Assembly: GCA_033296885.1 (NCBI GenBank)
Contig: MU863902.1
Location: 186,001 to 250,000, forward strand
Direction of reading: 5' to 3'
DNA from: Triangularia verruculosa
Lineage: Eukaryota > Ascomycota > Sordariomycetes > Sordariales > Podosporaceae
Length of the DNA stretch: 64,000 bases
Below are positions 11,952 to 23,419 of the stretch, one piece after another. A program made the position numbers and the translations under genes. Below the pieces are notes generated by a model that saw only the letters and a program-made list of their open reading frames with translations, searched no databases and was not told where the DNA came from. Every line of letters starts with the position of its first letter. Position 1 is the first letter of the stretch.

Positions 11952-14644
11952 AGAACACATTTTCTTCTCCCCGGCATGGAGAAATGCATTGGGCTTGGAG
12001 AAGAGACGGGAAAAAAGGATTCAAGGTGTGTGGCATGGAAAGAGGGGCACAAACGGTGGAACGATGGTTTGCTTCAGCTGATGATATTTGGCCCTTTGTT
12101 TTTCAATGGCTTGGAAATCATGTATATAGACATTGCGTTCCTCTTGGGAAAAGCTCATCAGCTTTGCAAGTAAGTGGCAATGATGATGATGCGGGAAAGG
12201 GGAAACGACACAAAGAATATGGCGTTGTAATGATTACTTATGTAGCTAATGGATCTTTCTGTTCTTGGTTTTGATTATTGCTCGAGGTTCGGTGTTCTTG
12301 GATCCTTCGGGAAAAGCAAGCAGGTAGACGAGAATTGGTCACCTATGGCAACAACCACAACGATTTCGGTCAGCGTCAAGATACGAACAGTGAACCAGCT
12401 CTATGGCCCTACTCGCTTTGCTTTCTTGATGCAAACATCCTTTGTTGAGATCATTGTCAGCTTTATTCATGTACGAGCACTTACAACTACCCCTGAAAAC
12501 CACCTGTAGGGCGCAGTGCTGAGGGTCATAACCTCATGTAAGCCACACGGCTAGTCGCACCGGTTCCCCAACGATACATCGTGTGATAACACCGGAAATG
12601 TCGTGGAACCATGAAGGGAAGGGCCTTTCCGTCGGGGTTTGGTGAAGTTACGCAAGACATCTGAGTGGCCTGTGCCGCCGCCGATGACGGTGGTGACTGG
12701 GTACCTTAGGTGAGTGAGAGAATACGAGATTTCGGTGAGTAAAGGTCAGTGAGTGTCGTCGGATACCTACCATGGCAACTTTGAATATGGAAGGAGCACG
12801 TCGGGGATTGTTTGGCAACGGGAATGCCACTCTCACCGCATGGCAAGGTTTAAAGACATGGGTGAAAATGTCCGTTGGGATCAGCATGATTGGGTTGACA
12901 GGTTGGGAAGCCCTGGGTGAGTTGGTGATGGGTTCTCGGCTTGATGTCAGCAGGCGGTCAAAAGGTTTGTCAAATAGACTGGGAGTCTTACTGACAAGGC
13001 CTAACCTGACATTGATGTCGAGCGATGGCTAATAAGAACTCTTCGGGTATCTCCTCACTGTACGTTATCAATTCTACGGGAACGCAAGGCGTAAGTTACC
13101 AGCAGGTCCATCGAATTCTTTCATTCGTACACCCTTGTTCGCCACGACCATCTGGTAGTCTGGTAGGTAGGTACTCATGAGGCTGCTCCATGCTATTCGA
13201 TCAAATCCAGCCTTAGAAAGGGGTCCCAGACGATATGTCGTTATCGACCCCCTGTCTCAGAGTTTTTGATTGGCACTACCTTATCTAAGCGACGGGTCAC
13301 TAAGACAGCGCCTCAACGGTTCCCCGACTTGGCAATAAGTCAACTACGCCGCATCCTCTGAGAGAAACCGGTCAAGCACATGTGCATTTCCTTATTGTGG
13401 ATGCAGGGTCGATACCCATGGCAAGCGGCACGGATTTTAGAACCGTAGTCGGGCATCTGTTCTATGAGTACGCTGTGTGGGAGAGTTCGAGACAGGGGCT
13501 ATCAATATTGATACCAACGACCAAAGGCATACCTAAGGTAGGTAATTTTACAGGTTTGAACAAAGGTCAAATTCACATTCACCTAGGTCAGGTATCAAGT
13601 TCACCAGGGAGCGGGCTTATCCCCATCCGAAAGGATTTCCCGAGTTTTGTACATCATTTGAAAGCTCTCAAACACGGAACGAGCACTAACAGCAGCATCT
13701 CAGATAGATGAAATCGATCCCCACATTCCCCAGAAAACAGCGGCTCGGTCTGTTGATCCGCAGATCCACATTCGACTACCGGCCCACCTCATACAAGCCT
13801 GAGAACAAGAGACGTTTTATCCGGCGTGGCAGATGGGACAAATGGCACTAACTGGATTGGACAAATAACGCAACGCTCCCTTCCGTGGACACATCTTTCT
13901 GCCCCTCACTGCCGGATCATCATCATTTCTTTCTCTTGCTGTCGCTCGTCAGCAAGGAATCAAGGATTCCAAGCATTCCAAAACAACCAGTGTGGAATCG
14001 GTGAGAAGATCAGCGGGAACCATCGGGCCTCACTTCCTAACCTTGCAGTTCCCCAAAACAGGCATTGCAAGACATCAGAGAGCGAATAGCATCGTGCCTT
14101 TCTCATGTAGGTATCCGTACTAGAATGCCGGTAGGTAGGACATGGTGTAAGTGGACCCCTGCCGACAAGACCCCTGAACAAGAAACCAGAACAAACACCA
14201 CAATGATCCCAGCAACCAGGCTTCACCGTCGACAAGACGGCAAGAGGCCGCATTATGGCCGAACCTTGGCTCTTGTTTGACCACAGGGAACGGGAGCAGG
14301 CCGTAAGACATTCAATTTGGATCTCTTAGCAAATCGATCATGCGGGCACCAGAGGCCGAGCCCACTCGGTAAGCCAGCTCGAGATCAACATGTTATTGTC
14401 TCCAATAAGGATAAATATCAATCGCCTCTGCACTCTAATATCTGCATTTCCTTGTCATCCACCGCACACAGAACAGGCTGAGCCACTTTTGCTACTTGCC
14501 GTCAACAACAGCCGCTTGATCGTCATTTCTTTTCTGGTGTCTGGCCTATAGCTCATATCTTTTATCCCCTTCCTCCCCATTTTCTAGTCCTGATTGTTTC
14601 TCGGATCTTGGCTGCCTAAGGTACCTACATGAACCTTTGACATC
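11952..14644. other. intergenic, no gene recognised
   Basis: About 2.7 kb between GT2 and AA9. Only short, unsupported frames occur. GGTAGGTAGG-type low-complexity runs appear near 13166 and 14130. Just upstream of the AA9 start (14560-14590) lies a pyrimidine-rich tract. No RNA gene was seen. Confidence 0.5.
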
Positions 14645-15598
14645 ATGTCCCCCCTATCCACCTGCCTTCTGCTTCTGGGCACGGCAGCCTCCACCGTCTT
14701 GGCTCACTCTCACTTGGCGCATATTCTCGTCAATGGCGTTCTCTATAATGGCTTCGATCCCCGTCCTGGCGTCGCCAACTACCCCAACCGCGTCGGCTGG
14801 TCATCCTCCAACAGCGATGACGGCTACGTCGGTCCAGCTGATTACGCCTCCCCCGAGATCATCTGCCACAAGTCCGGTGCTCCTCCCTTGGCTCACGCAC
14901 CGGTAAAGGCAGGAGAGAAGGTCCACGTTCAATGGAATGGCTGGCCTATTGGGCATGTCGGTCCAGTGCTGGCCTACATCGCCCCCTGCCTCAACACCGC
15001 CGACGGCTGCGGCTCAGTCGCGAAGAACAACCTCCGCTGGACAAAGCTCGACGACTCAAACCCGGTCCTCCTGCCCGGACAGCCAGGAAACTGGGGCAGT
15101 CCGGCTGGAAAATGGGCAACAGACATCATGATCGCGCAGAACAACTCCTGGCAGGTGGAAATCCCTCGCGGTCTCAAGCCCGGGCCGTACGTCCTTCGTC
15201 ATGAAATCATTGCGCTTCACTTTGCAAAGAACAAAGGCGGTGCGCAGAATTACCCAGTGTGCATGAACCTGTGGGTTGAATCTCCTGTTGAGCCGGCGCT
15301 GCAGGCATTCGAGCTGGATGACTTTGACGCGAGGAACTTTTACAAGGACACGGATAAAGGGATTTTGATCGATGTTTCTACGAGCTTGAGCGGGTATTCG
15401 GTGCCGGGACCGACGGCGGCGCCTCAGGCTAGAGCAGTGCCGCATGCCCAGCAGCAGATGATGCTGAGCAGAGCGGATGGGACGCCGGTGGTGGTTGTCA
15501 GGAGTACGGCTACCCAGAAGTGGACGCCTACTGTTGGCACAGCTAAGGCGAAGAGGACTGGGGAGCCGGCGGTGAAGGGGAGGTATTATAGGGATTAG
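14645..15598 (+). CDS. AA9 lytic polysaccharide monooxygenase
   Basis: Secreted copper enzyme that oxidatively cleaves cellulose or other beta-1,4-glucans. Single exon, 317 aa. The signal peptide (1-20) ends VLA, exposing His21 as the mature N-terminal residue of the copper His-brace (HSHLAHILVNG). The second brace His is His104 in WPIGHVGPVLAY. The axial Tyr is Tyr203 in AQNYPVCMNL, with the conserved Gln at 201. The region LRHEIIALH (185-192) is also family typical. After the catalytic core (ending near 225) comes an extension of about 90 residues rich in Ala, Thr and Lys with no CBM1. The gene is intronless, unlike its neighbours. It closes the group UDP-glucose dehydrogenase, GH12, GT2, although 2.7 kb separates it from the GT2, so membership is uncertain. 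Confidence 0.95.
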   Translation: MSPLSTCLLLLGTAASTVLAHSHLAHILVNGVLYNGFDPRPGVANYPNRVGWSSSNSDDGYVGPADYASPEIICHKSGAPPLAHAPVKAGEKVHVQWNGWPIGHVGPVLAYIAPCLNTADGCGSVAKNNLRWTKLDDSNPVLLPGQPGNWGSPAGKWATDIMIAQNNSWQVEIPRGLKPGPYVLRHEIIALHFAKNKGGAQNYPVCMNLWVESPVEPALQAFELDDFDARNFYKDTDKGILIDVSTSLSGYSVPGPTAAPQARAVPHAQQQMMLSRADGTPVVVVRSTATQKWTPTVGTAKAKRTGEPAVKGRYYRD

Positions 15599-16146
15599 GG
15601 GGTGAAATTAGTTGTAGGGATGTTTTTCCTTGTCACGGTTTCAAAGGGGCTGTAGTAGGATGGGGGAAAGGACTGTATTGAAAATAGGTTACAAAAGTGA
15701 ATAGATAGGTAAGGTATTCAAACGGCACCACCTTGCCCCCCTTCTCCTCCTCATTAAGCAATTTTCGATCTGTGATATACTTAGACTCCTCTTCTCAAAT
15801 AATTGACCAGTCTCCTCCAACAAAAGAAATAAAATCTGTGTGGGTTTTGGTAGGTGTATGTGTGTGTGTGTGCGCGCGCGTGTCCGTGTATGTTTGTGTG
15901 TTCATCCGTAGAAAGCGCATGTCGTTCAGCTGTCATAATAGTCGTGTCGTAATGTCGTAGAGAAATGATAAACTGTTGCTTGGGCGAGTGGATACTCATG
16001 ATGAGAATCCGTGGGGACCAAAGAGATCTTGAGGCCGGACCATGAAAAAGAAATGAAAAATACAAGCACCACCAGTAAAGTAAACTGCCGCCCCCTGGTT
16101 TTAGCTCAACTCCCATGCCTGTATCTTGCATGTGCAACCACCTGTG
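15599..16146. other. intergenic between convergent genes
   Basis: Shared 3' region of the convergent AA9 and C2H2 genes. Apart from the dinucleotide repeat listed separately, nothing is recognised. Confidence 0.5.
15859..15882. repeat. TG/CG alternating dinucleotide tract
   Basis: An uninterrupted alternating purine-pyrimidine run, (TG)7 followed by (CG)4 and TG, lies in the 3' region between convergent genes. Such tracts can adopt Z-DNA and are length-unstable. Confidence 0.85.
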
Positions 16147-17012
16147 TTACATTTGCCCCTTTCCACGCCTCTTACGCCCACACAGGTTGATATGCTGCTC
16201 ATGATGGGCCTTGTCCTGAGTCGGCTCGCCACAGATACAGACGTAGACGAAATCGATGCGGAACGCGCAGCCTTTGAGGTGCCGAATGTAGTTGTCCTTT
16301 CGGGCCTGGTGAAAGTTGCAGGCGCACTTGTACTTGGGCACGTCGACGTAATATTGGACGTTGCGGATGTGCTTCTCGGAGCGGAGGTGGCGGTCCCAGT
16401 TCTTTTGATTGGCAAAGGTCTCTTCACACACGTCGCAGCCGACCTGACCTGGAGATGTGCTGGGCCGGGGGATAGGAGGTTGTTGGTGGTCATATTCATT
16501 GTAGTCTTGGGGAGGCCTGGCATGGGAGTGTCAGCTTCGATATCTGGGTACCTGTGTACAGGTAAGGCACGAATGAAAAAGAGACACACGTACTGATCAG
16601 GGGCAGGCAAGTTATCACCGAGGTTGCTCACATCCGGGAAATCGGCGGCGGCGGTGGCGTCAAGGAAGGGGTTGTTTATGATATTGTTGTCGAGATGGTT
16701 GTCGAGACGGTTTTCGGATGCCACGGCATAGTTAGAGACCATGGTAGCAGACCCAGTCCAAGCTCCAGGGAGGCTTTGATATCCCCAGGGCTGAGCGGCG
16801 AGAGTGGAGGGAGGAATGTAGGACCCTGAGGATCCTGTATTCCCTTGCCTGGTTGAACCTGCCGGCGTGTACTCATGAGGTCCTACGCCGGAGGAAAAGG
16901 ACAGGTCGAGGGTGCTCTGGTCGATGGGGTAGGCCGTATGGGGAATATCGTCCGAGTACTGCTCGGCCTCCCACCCCCCTTGATCGCCACCGTACTGGTT
17001 GTAGTCTGCCAT
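16147..17012 (-). CDS. C2H2-type zinc-finger protein
   Basis: Probable nucleic-acid-binding protein. Two exons, 17012-16594 and 16516-16147, join in frame (262 aa). The acceptor at 16517 was chosen because the nearer acceptor at the GTACCC position gives a frame that misses the fingers. Residues 1-150 are Gly/Tyr/Ser/Asn-rich and likely disordered. The C-terminal part has a C-x2-C-x12-H-x5-H finger (CDVCEETF...HLRSEKH), of the spacing seen in U1-like and matrin-type fingers. Two further Cys/His clusters follow (YKCACNFHQARKDNYIRHLKGC and VCICGEPTQDKAHHEQHINLC). The protein ends in a basic tail (GRKRRGKGQM). Transcription factor is the simplest reading; RNA binding is possible given the wide finger. 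Confidence 0.8.
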
Positions 17013-18694
17013 GACGGGATAGGCTAAGCCGAAGAGTGCTGGTGAGCTGAATATTATGAACATGATGCTTCCCAGGTTGTATCCGCGGCGCGGCTTTTTA
17101 TGTTGTTTGATAAGTCTACGTTCTAGCAGAGCCTCCCAGACAAAACGGCACGAGCCGGACTTTTGAGGGATTCTCTCTCGTTTCATTAGGCCTCATCTTT
17201 CTACCGGCATGCCGAAAGACGGCCTTGGCTATTCTTGACGTCGGCTTCGTGGACCAGACAGGACCAGACATTTCTGGCGGCTGTGAGGGTGGTGGCGGTT
17301 GAGGGCACCATTTGGTGGTCTAGCGTCGAGTCACACAAAGAGACAACATATCGAAAATGGGGAAAGTGATAGTTGTCCCTGGAGGCCCCTGGGACAACAT
17401 GAACTGCAGGTACTGGGTATGCATAACTGTGCGTAGTTGTGCCCCACAGGGTGATGTAGCTGTCGTAATACACTGGAAACCGGAGGTGTGGCTGCTGTCA
17501 GACTTTGACAGATCCCTGGCTACGGTGAAGGTGTGGTGGTGATGCTGGCGATTAGGCGACCGCTTGGGCTAGCTGAGGAACACCGTTGGGCTGGGAGAGA
17601 CGGGAGCGAAGACACGGCACCTAGGCGATCAGCCACTCCCGTCCCCTGAAGCGGGCTAGTAAGGTCCCAGAAAGAGCGCTGAGCGTGGGGTCGGTGGGAT
17701 AAAATCCCGGCAGACGCGCTTGATGGAAAAGAGCAGCTCGCGCACCACCGGACATTTCCCCTTGGCCAATCACGGCTTTGCCATTCGCGATGTCATCACA
17801 GACGTTCATGACGCCGACATGCTTCCAGCACATCATCTAAAACCCAAACAACGCCTGTCTCTGGCCGCCTTGTGCCATGCATATCTCTATCTGCAGCATG
17901 GGCCTCAAAGATACAGCAGCCCCCAATAAGCCGGCGTTACATCGGCCAAAGCCATCTTGTATGTCGAGTGTCAGCGAATAAAAGCCCCGAAAATGCTCAG
18001 CGCTGTTCCATAACCCTTACCGAGCACCTCACACCGCCGAGAGCCTCACCATGTTTTCTGGTGATGAACAAAGGTCTGCACATGGCAGAAATACCGCTCA
18101 CTTTGACACCTTGATTAAATTAGACAGCATGCAAGTCATCCTTGGTACCGGGAACACCCTCTAGGTAGGTTCAGGAATCAGATCGCCGGAATAGCGCCGC
18201 TGTTTTCTTTCTCAGTTACCAGCATCTCGGCCACTTGTGAAACCCATGGTTTCAGAAAGACCGAAACTGGGAGACAGAGGTGACGTGCATACATGCCCTC
18301 GTATAAGGCTTCGGTGAGAAGCCCCGCCAAGGCTAGCGAGGACTATCGACCTACCGTTCAGGGCGTTGAAGCCCAGTTATTCCCCATTCGAGGTCTATAG
18401 TCCAGCTCGACAAGGGTGGCTTTTGGGAAAAACCACACACCATTCACCAGACCATTTTCTCGCGTGCCCATACTATCACCACCCATCCAATCCCAGTGTT
18501 TGTGTTACTGTTGATCTGCACTTCCTCATGCAATCTGATTGATTCTCCTTGTTCCACTGCCCCTAACAGATCAATTGGTACATATAGAATCCCATCATTG
18601 GTGCGCTATCTCCGATATTACCCTCAACTATGACGCGACTGGTTCCTTCTCTGTTTTCCTGCTCGCACACAAACGTCTTGTGCCGACATCTCAC
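17013..18694. other. intergenic, no gene recognised
   Basis: About 1.7 kb between the C2H2 gene start and the 3' end of the F-box gene. No convincing frame or RNA gene is seen. It likely contains the C2H2 promoter. Confidence 0.5.
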
Positions 18695-20635
18695 TCACGG
18701 CCACCACCCCACCTGCCTCTCAAACGCTTCATACTCGCTGTCAAGATCATCGTCCGGCTTGTCCTGAACGACCAACCGCACGCCAGAGGCCTCAAAAAGC
18801 TGCTGGACTGACGCCACCACGACAGCTTGCAGGGGCTGATAGTTTGTGTCCTTCCACAGCTTGCGCCGCTTCGGCTCGCGAGTTCCCTTTGGGGACGGGC
18901 CGCTGACAAGCTTGACTATCTTCAGATTTGGAAACTTTCCGTGAGAGACATCCTCGGCAAATTTGACCAAGTCCTCGGGCAACAGACCGTCGGCGTAGTA
19001 GAGCATGAAGCCCTTGAGCAGAGCGCACTCCTCAATGAGCGTGGTTAGGACACCTGAGTCCAAGGGCCATACAATCCGGTAATCGACGGCCAGGACACGG
19101 AGGTCTGCGAAGCCGCCGATATGACTGATGAGGCCAAAGAGTCCCCGGTCGATTCGCCAGCGGTGGGACGGAGCTCGTGTGTAATTGTGATATTCGTGAC
19201 AGCCATACAAGCAAAGGCTTTGTAGCGAGATTGCAGATGGAATCTGGCTGATGTTATGTAGCAGCTCGGCTGCTAGCATACCTCGAGATTGGTCATTGAA
19301 GTAACTGACGACTTTCCTGGGATGCACGGGATCCAAGCCGCGCCTTACAACACGCTGAACGTTCCACGTTAACTCCGAGTCATCCATGAAGATGCAAAGC
19401 CGCTTAAGTGCAGAGTAAAGCAGAAGAATACTCTCGAAATCACCCCTGAAAAGAGTCGTTGGGTGCATCATAGTCAAAGAGACTAAAGTACGGTGAGGGT
19501 GAAGTTGATGTCCAACTGAGAAGGGTTCCAGGCATACCTAGGCCGAGTAAATCGTCGAAGCTCAAGAAATCTAAAGCTGGGCATTGCTGCTACTAGCAGA
19601 AGTACTTCGGGATTCCAGTTGACAGGAGAGCTTGCCCGGTGGGAGGAGGGTTCTCTACCTTGACTATCGAGTTCAAACGAGCCATCGAAGGTAAGCCTTT
19701 CCAAATGAGGGCAAATGACAAGGTCTGTTCCTTGATCAACTGGGATATGCTGTAGGAGATTGACCTGTCTTTGTATGTGTCTGTCAAGAATGATGCGGGG
19801 AGTACGGAGCTGTGTTGCGATGCAAAGGAGAGCTATAGGGAGAATGGTCTTGAGCCATGCAGGCGTCAAGCCATGTAGAGAGAAAAGATCCTGTAGAAGA
19901 CGATCACGAGTCGCTTCGGCTCTTTGGTAAAGGTAGTTGAGGCGGGTTGCTGCGTCGTTTTCAGGTTCTTCAAGACAGTCTGTATCCCATAGCGATACGC
20001 GTCTTAGTGGCGCACAAGCGTTCCGGAAGTCGTAATACGAATCCCAATCAAGTAGACCATGTGGGTAATGATGGATGAGACGTATGTTCATGTGGCGGAT
20101 CAGTCGACGTAGGTCAGGACATGACACGAGGTTACGAAACTATCATGTATAAACCTTGTTAGCGGATACATCCAGGGTATGTCACGTAATTCAACCATCT
20201 TACCAGACTTTTACAATCTCCCTCCACAAAATACTCAGCCGACGCAAGGCCGTGATTTGGGTTGATCTCACGGTATAATACTGGCGTGGCGACAGCGTGA
20301 ACATGCTTGCAAGTAGAAGCAAACTTCACAAGGGAGTGTGGCCCGCTATGCCACGGTACTGATATCGTGGGCGAACTATCGCGAGGCTTCCGGGGCCGGG
20401 GCGGCGCTGTATCCTGCTCCAAGACAAAGTGACAGATGATGGTCAAAATCTCGACCGGAAGATTGACCAGATACCGAATTTGGGATGGGCCAGCCATGGC
20501 TGCTGATTTTTCCCGACTCGCGCCCCCCAGATTGTCTTGTTGTGCTGACTGTGTGATATCATCGCGTCGCAGTCGAGGGAGCCCACTAGCTCCTCCGGTT
20601 GGCCGAGGGGCACATCTCATGGTTGGATTTGGCAT
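18695..20635 (-). CDS. F-box-like protein
   Basis: Likely substrate adaptor of an SCF ubiquitin ligase. Exons 20635-20204, 20139-19538, 19445-18695 join in frame (594 aa). Introns begin GTAAGA and GTATGC and end TAG and CAG. After a basic, Gly-rich N-terminus, an F-box-like segment begins near residue 56 (YLVNLPVEILTIICHFVLEQ) and continues with SLVKFASTCKHVHAVATPVLYREI. The rest has hydrophobic repeats such as LPIALLCIATQLRTPRI, CPHLERLTF and FRFLELRRFT, resembling the degenerate leucine-rich C-terminal half common in fungal F-box proteins. The target cannot be predicted. A later ATG at codon 47 would still keep the F-box intact. Confidence 0.82.
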
Positions 20636-21583
20636 GTCTGCTGTTGTGGATGGATGTTGGGAAGATCTGTTGGCCCGGAATGGAGGTGTTTATGGGCTGA
20701 AGCTAGGTATCTTATAAAGACTAAGAAGTGGACTGCTTCAGGGAAATCGGCAAAAGACAGTGGGATAAGAGCTGAAGAGAGCTTTATCTGGCATAAAAGA
20801 AGTGCGCTGAGCAGCAGGGATCTATTGTCCGGTGGGGAAAGAGCAGGTGTAAACAAAAGATTAGAGACTGCCGACCATGCCAACCGCCCTGGTAGATGTT
20901 CGATCGGCGCTATAAGATTGCTTATAGGCATTTTACAGGCCTTGAATTATAGGTAGTTAATGAGCCTTGTGAATGCATCAAGAGGCCTATCAACCATTAT
21001 GCCGAGCCTCTACACTACCTTGTCCTTAGACGCATGTAGAGCATATTGCAGTCTCCGTTCTTTTGTTCAGGGCGTGGGGTGCTGTCTCTCGGCGAACGTT
21101 AACAGCTTGCCAGCTCCACAATATAAGGTACCTAGAAAAGAAAGGGTTTGAAGTGTCGACGGGCGCGCCTGCATTTATGGTAATTAGAATTAGGTACCAA
21201 AGCCTCGGCAAGATCAAAGCTTGACGAAGTCACAATGGAGAGCTGTCAGTCCAAAAACAACAACGAAATCACCCTCGCAACATCATGGGCCTCATATTCA
21301 AGCACAGCAACTACCAAAGTAACAAAATACCAATATAAGATCAACATAAACTGGTAAATTCTATGCACCCGAGGTAATTACAGCTACGGTCCTACTAACT
21401 CTGCTGATTCTCCTCTGAAATATTCGATTTTCATCCAGCAAAAAACGAGACTCAAGCATGTCATCATGATACGAACTGAACGCATGGACAAGTACAAGAA
21501 TTAGGCCAGATTCAATACCATCATAATGTATGTAGGTAAATGACTCTTTCAGCGGAGATCTGTTAGAAGTGGGCATTGTGTCT
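20636..21583. other. intergenic with AT-rich repeat-like patch
   Basis: About 950 bp. Around 20905-20995 the sequence is AT-rich with AGGCCTTGAATTATAG and AGAGGCCTATCAA elements. These resemble the units at 47735-47842 and 52360-52440. No gene was recognised. Confidence 0.45.
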
Positions 21584-22918
21584 TCAAGAAAAGAAACGAT
21601 TGTTGGGCCTTGGCAACCCAAGATGCTCCCTCAAGGTGGTTCCCTCATATTCAGTCCTAAACAGCCCTCGTTTCTGGAGCTCAGGAACTAGCTTCTGGGT
21701 CACGTCATCTATCCCTTCGGGAATAAAAGGGAAAGTGATTGTGAAACCATCTGCAGCTCCCTTGTCCAACCATTCTTCCATCTCATCCGCAATGCTCTGC
21801 GGGGTTCCAACAAACGCCAGCCCGGCATATCCTCCGTATCTTTGTGCAAGCTGCCTGACAGTCAATCCCTCATCCTTGGCCAACTTAATGACTCCTGCCC
21901 TTCCGGTTTTGCTGGCGTTGGTGTCGGGAATGTCTTCTGGCAGTGGAGCGTCGGGATCGAACCCTGAAGCATCGCTTCCGAGGGCAATAGAGAGCGAAGC
22001 AATTGCGCTATCATAATGGACCAGGCTGTCCAGCTTCAGTCTCTTCTCCTTGGCCTGTTGAACCGTGTCACCAACAATCACTAGCGCAGCTGGCAGGATC
22101 TTGAGGTGATCCCTATTTCTCCCATACTGCTCGGCCCGTCCCTTGATATCTTCATATAATTCCTTTGCAGCATTGATATCTTTCGGGGAACAGAAAACTG
22201 CCTCTGCCGTCTCCGCCGCAAGTTGTTTCCCCGGCTCAGATTGGCCAGCCTGGACAATCACTGGCCAGCCCTGTACCGGTCTCGCAATGTTCAAAGGCCC
22301 TCTAACTCTCAGATTATCCCCTTTGTGATCAAGAACATGAAGCTTTGAGGGGTCAAAGTAAATCCCTGACTCTTGGCTTCGAGAGGCAAACGCGTCGTCG
22401 GCAAAGCTATCCCACAATCCCGTGACAACTTCGTAAAACTCCCGTGCTCGCTTGTAGCGCTCGGCATGATCAACATGCTCCTCTAGCCCAAAGTTCTTGG
22501 CAGACTCCGGGTTGGCTGTCGTCACGATATTCCAGGCTGCTCTGCCAGAGGAAAGGTGATCCAAGCTGGCAAAACGTCGAGCTACGTGGTAAGGCTCGTC
22601 AAAGGTTGTGGAAGCTGTCGCCACTAGGCCGATCTTTTCTGTCACCACTGATAGTGCTGATAGAAGAGTGAAGGGCTCAAAGGAGGTCACGGTGTGAGAC
22701 CGCTGGAGGGCTTCGATGGGCATGTTCAAGACTGCCAGGTGGTCGGCCATGAAGAAGGCGTCAAACTTGGCCGCCTCGAGCTTTTGGATGAAGGACTTGA
22801 GATGGGGAAGGGAGAAGTTCGCGTCGGGAACAGCACCGGGGTAGCGCCATGCCCCTGTGTGGAGAGACACTGGGCGCATGAACGCTGTGAGATGAAGCTT
22901 CTTCTTGGGTGCAGCCAT
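21584..22918 (-). CDS. flavin-dependent monooxygenase, NtaA/SoxA/DszA family
   Basis: Bacterial luciferase-like TIM-barrel enzyme that uses reduced FMN to hydroxylate small molecules. The family includes nitrilotriacetate, alkanesulfonate-type and dibenzothiophene-sulfone monooxygenases. Single exon, 444 aa, the normal family length. Landmarks are FMRPVSLHTGAWRYPG, FDAFFMADHL, FEPFTLLSALSVVTEKIGL, the ASTTFDEPYHVARRFASLDHLS strand-loop, AAWNIVTTANPESAKNFG, and WPVIVQAGQSEPGKQLAAE. A partner flavin reductase is not seen nearby. It is intronless and divergent from a YdeI-like gene 500 bp away; both are families common in bacteria. The substrate is unknown. Confidence 0.93.
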   Translation of the reverse strand: MAAPKKKLHLTAFMRPVSLHTGAWRYPGAVPDANFSLPHLKSFIQKLEAAKFDAFFMADHLAVLNMPIEALQRSHTVTSFEPFTLLSALSVVTEKIGLVATASTTFDEPYHVARRFASLDHLSSGRAAWNIVTTANPESAKNFGLEEHVDHAERYKRAREFYEVVTGLWDSFADDAFASRSQESGIYFDPSKLHVLDHKGDNLRVRGPLNIARPVQGWPVIVQAGQSEPGKQLAAETAEAVFCSPKDINAAKELYEDIKGRAEQYGRNRDHLKILPAALVIVGDTVQQAKEKRLKLDSLVHYDSAIASLSIALGSDASGFDPDAPLPEDIPDTNASKTGRAGVIKLAKDEGLTVRQLAQRYGGYAGLAFVGTPQSIADEMEEWLDKGAADGFTITFPFIPEGIDDVTQKLVPELQKRGLFRTEYEGTTLREHLGLPRPNNRFFS

Positions 22919-23419
22919 AATGAACTGGAGTGTGGAAAGATGAGAAGATTGAATGATAAATCTGGGGATACTGCCAAGTACATCGACGCCAACAAGGTCA
23001 AGATATAGATAGAGTTATCTCCTATGACCGGTGAGATCGATGACAAATGGCGATGGCGATGGCGCGTGATCACGACATCGGCGTTGAGTGGGGTTGCTGA
23101 TGAATTGGCTATTGCGCCGACCGTTGTGATGTCGTTTTCGGATTACTGATTCTTCAGTTTGGTCAGAAAGCCTTCTCTCACCTTATCATCAAGATCTCCG
23201 ACCTGAATGTGTTTGTTTACTTCGCTACTCAGGGTGGTGGAGTCAGGGGTTCAGGGGCAGCTCCATAGCTCATAAACCCTAACCCCAAGACCGGGAATCG
23301 GACTTAGATTCAGCGAGCCTTGGCGCTAGGCGACCATCCACGCGACTGGGTCGCCAGCAACGCGGGTTGCAACCTGTCAACCTCAAAGACGCGTCTACCC
23401 TTCACCACACATCGAAAAC
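22919..23419. promoter_or_regulatory. shared divergent promoter region
   Basis: This 500 bp spacer separates the start codons of the monooxygenase (minus) and YdeI-like (plus) genes, so it must contain both promoters. No specific site was identified. Confidence 0.5.
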
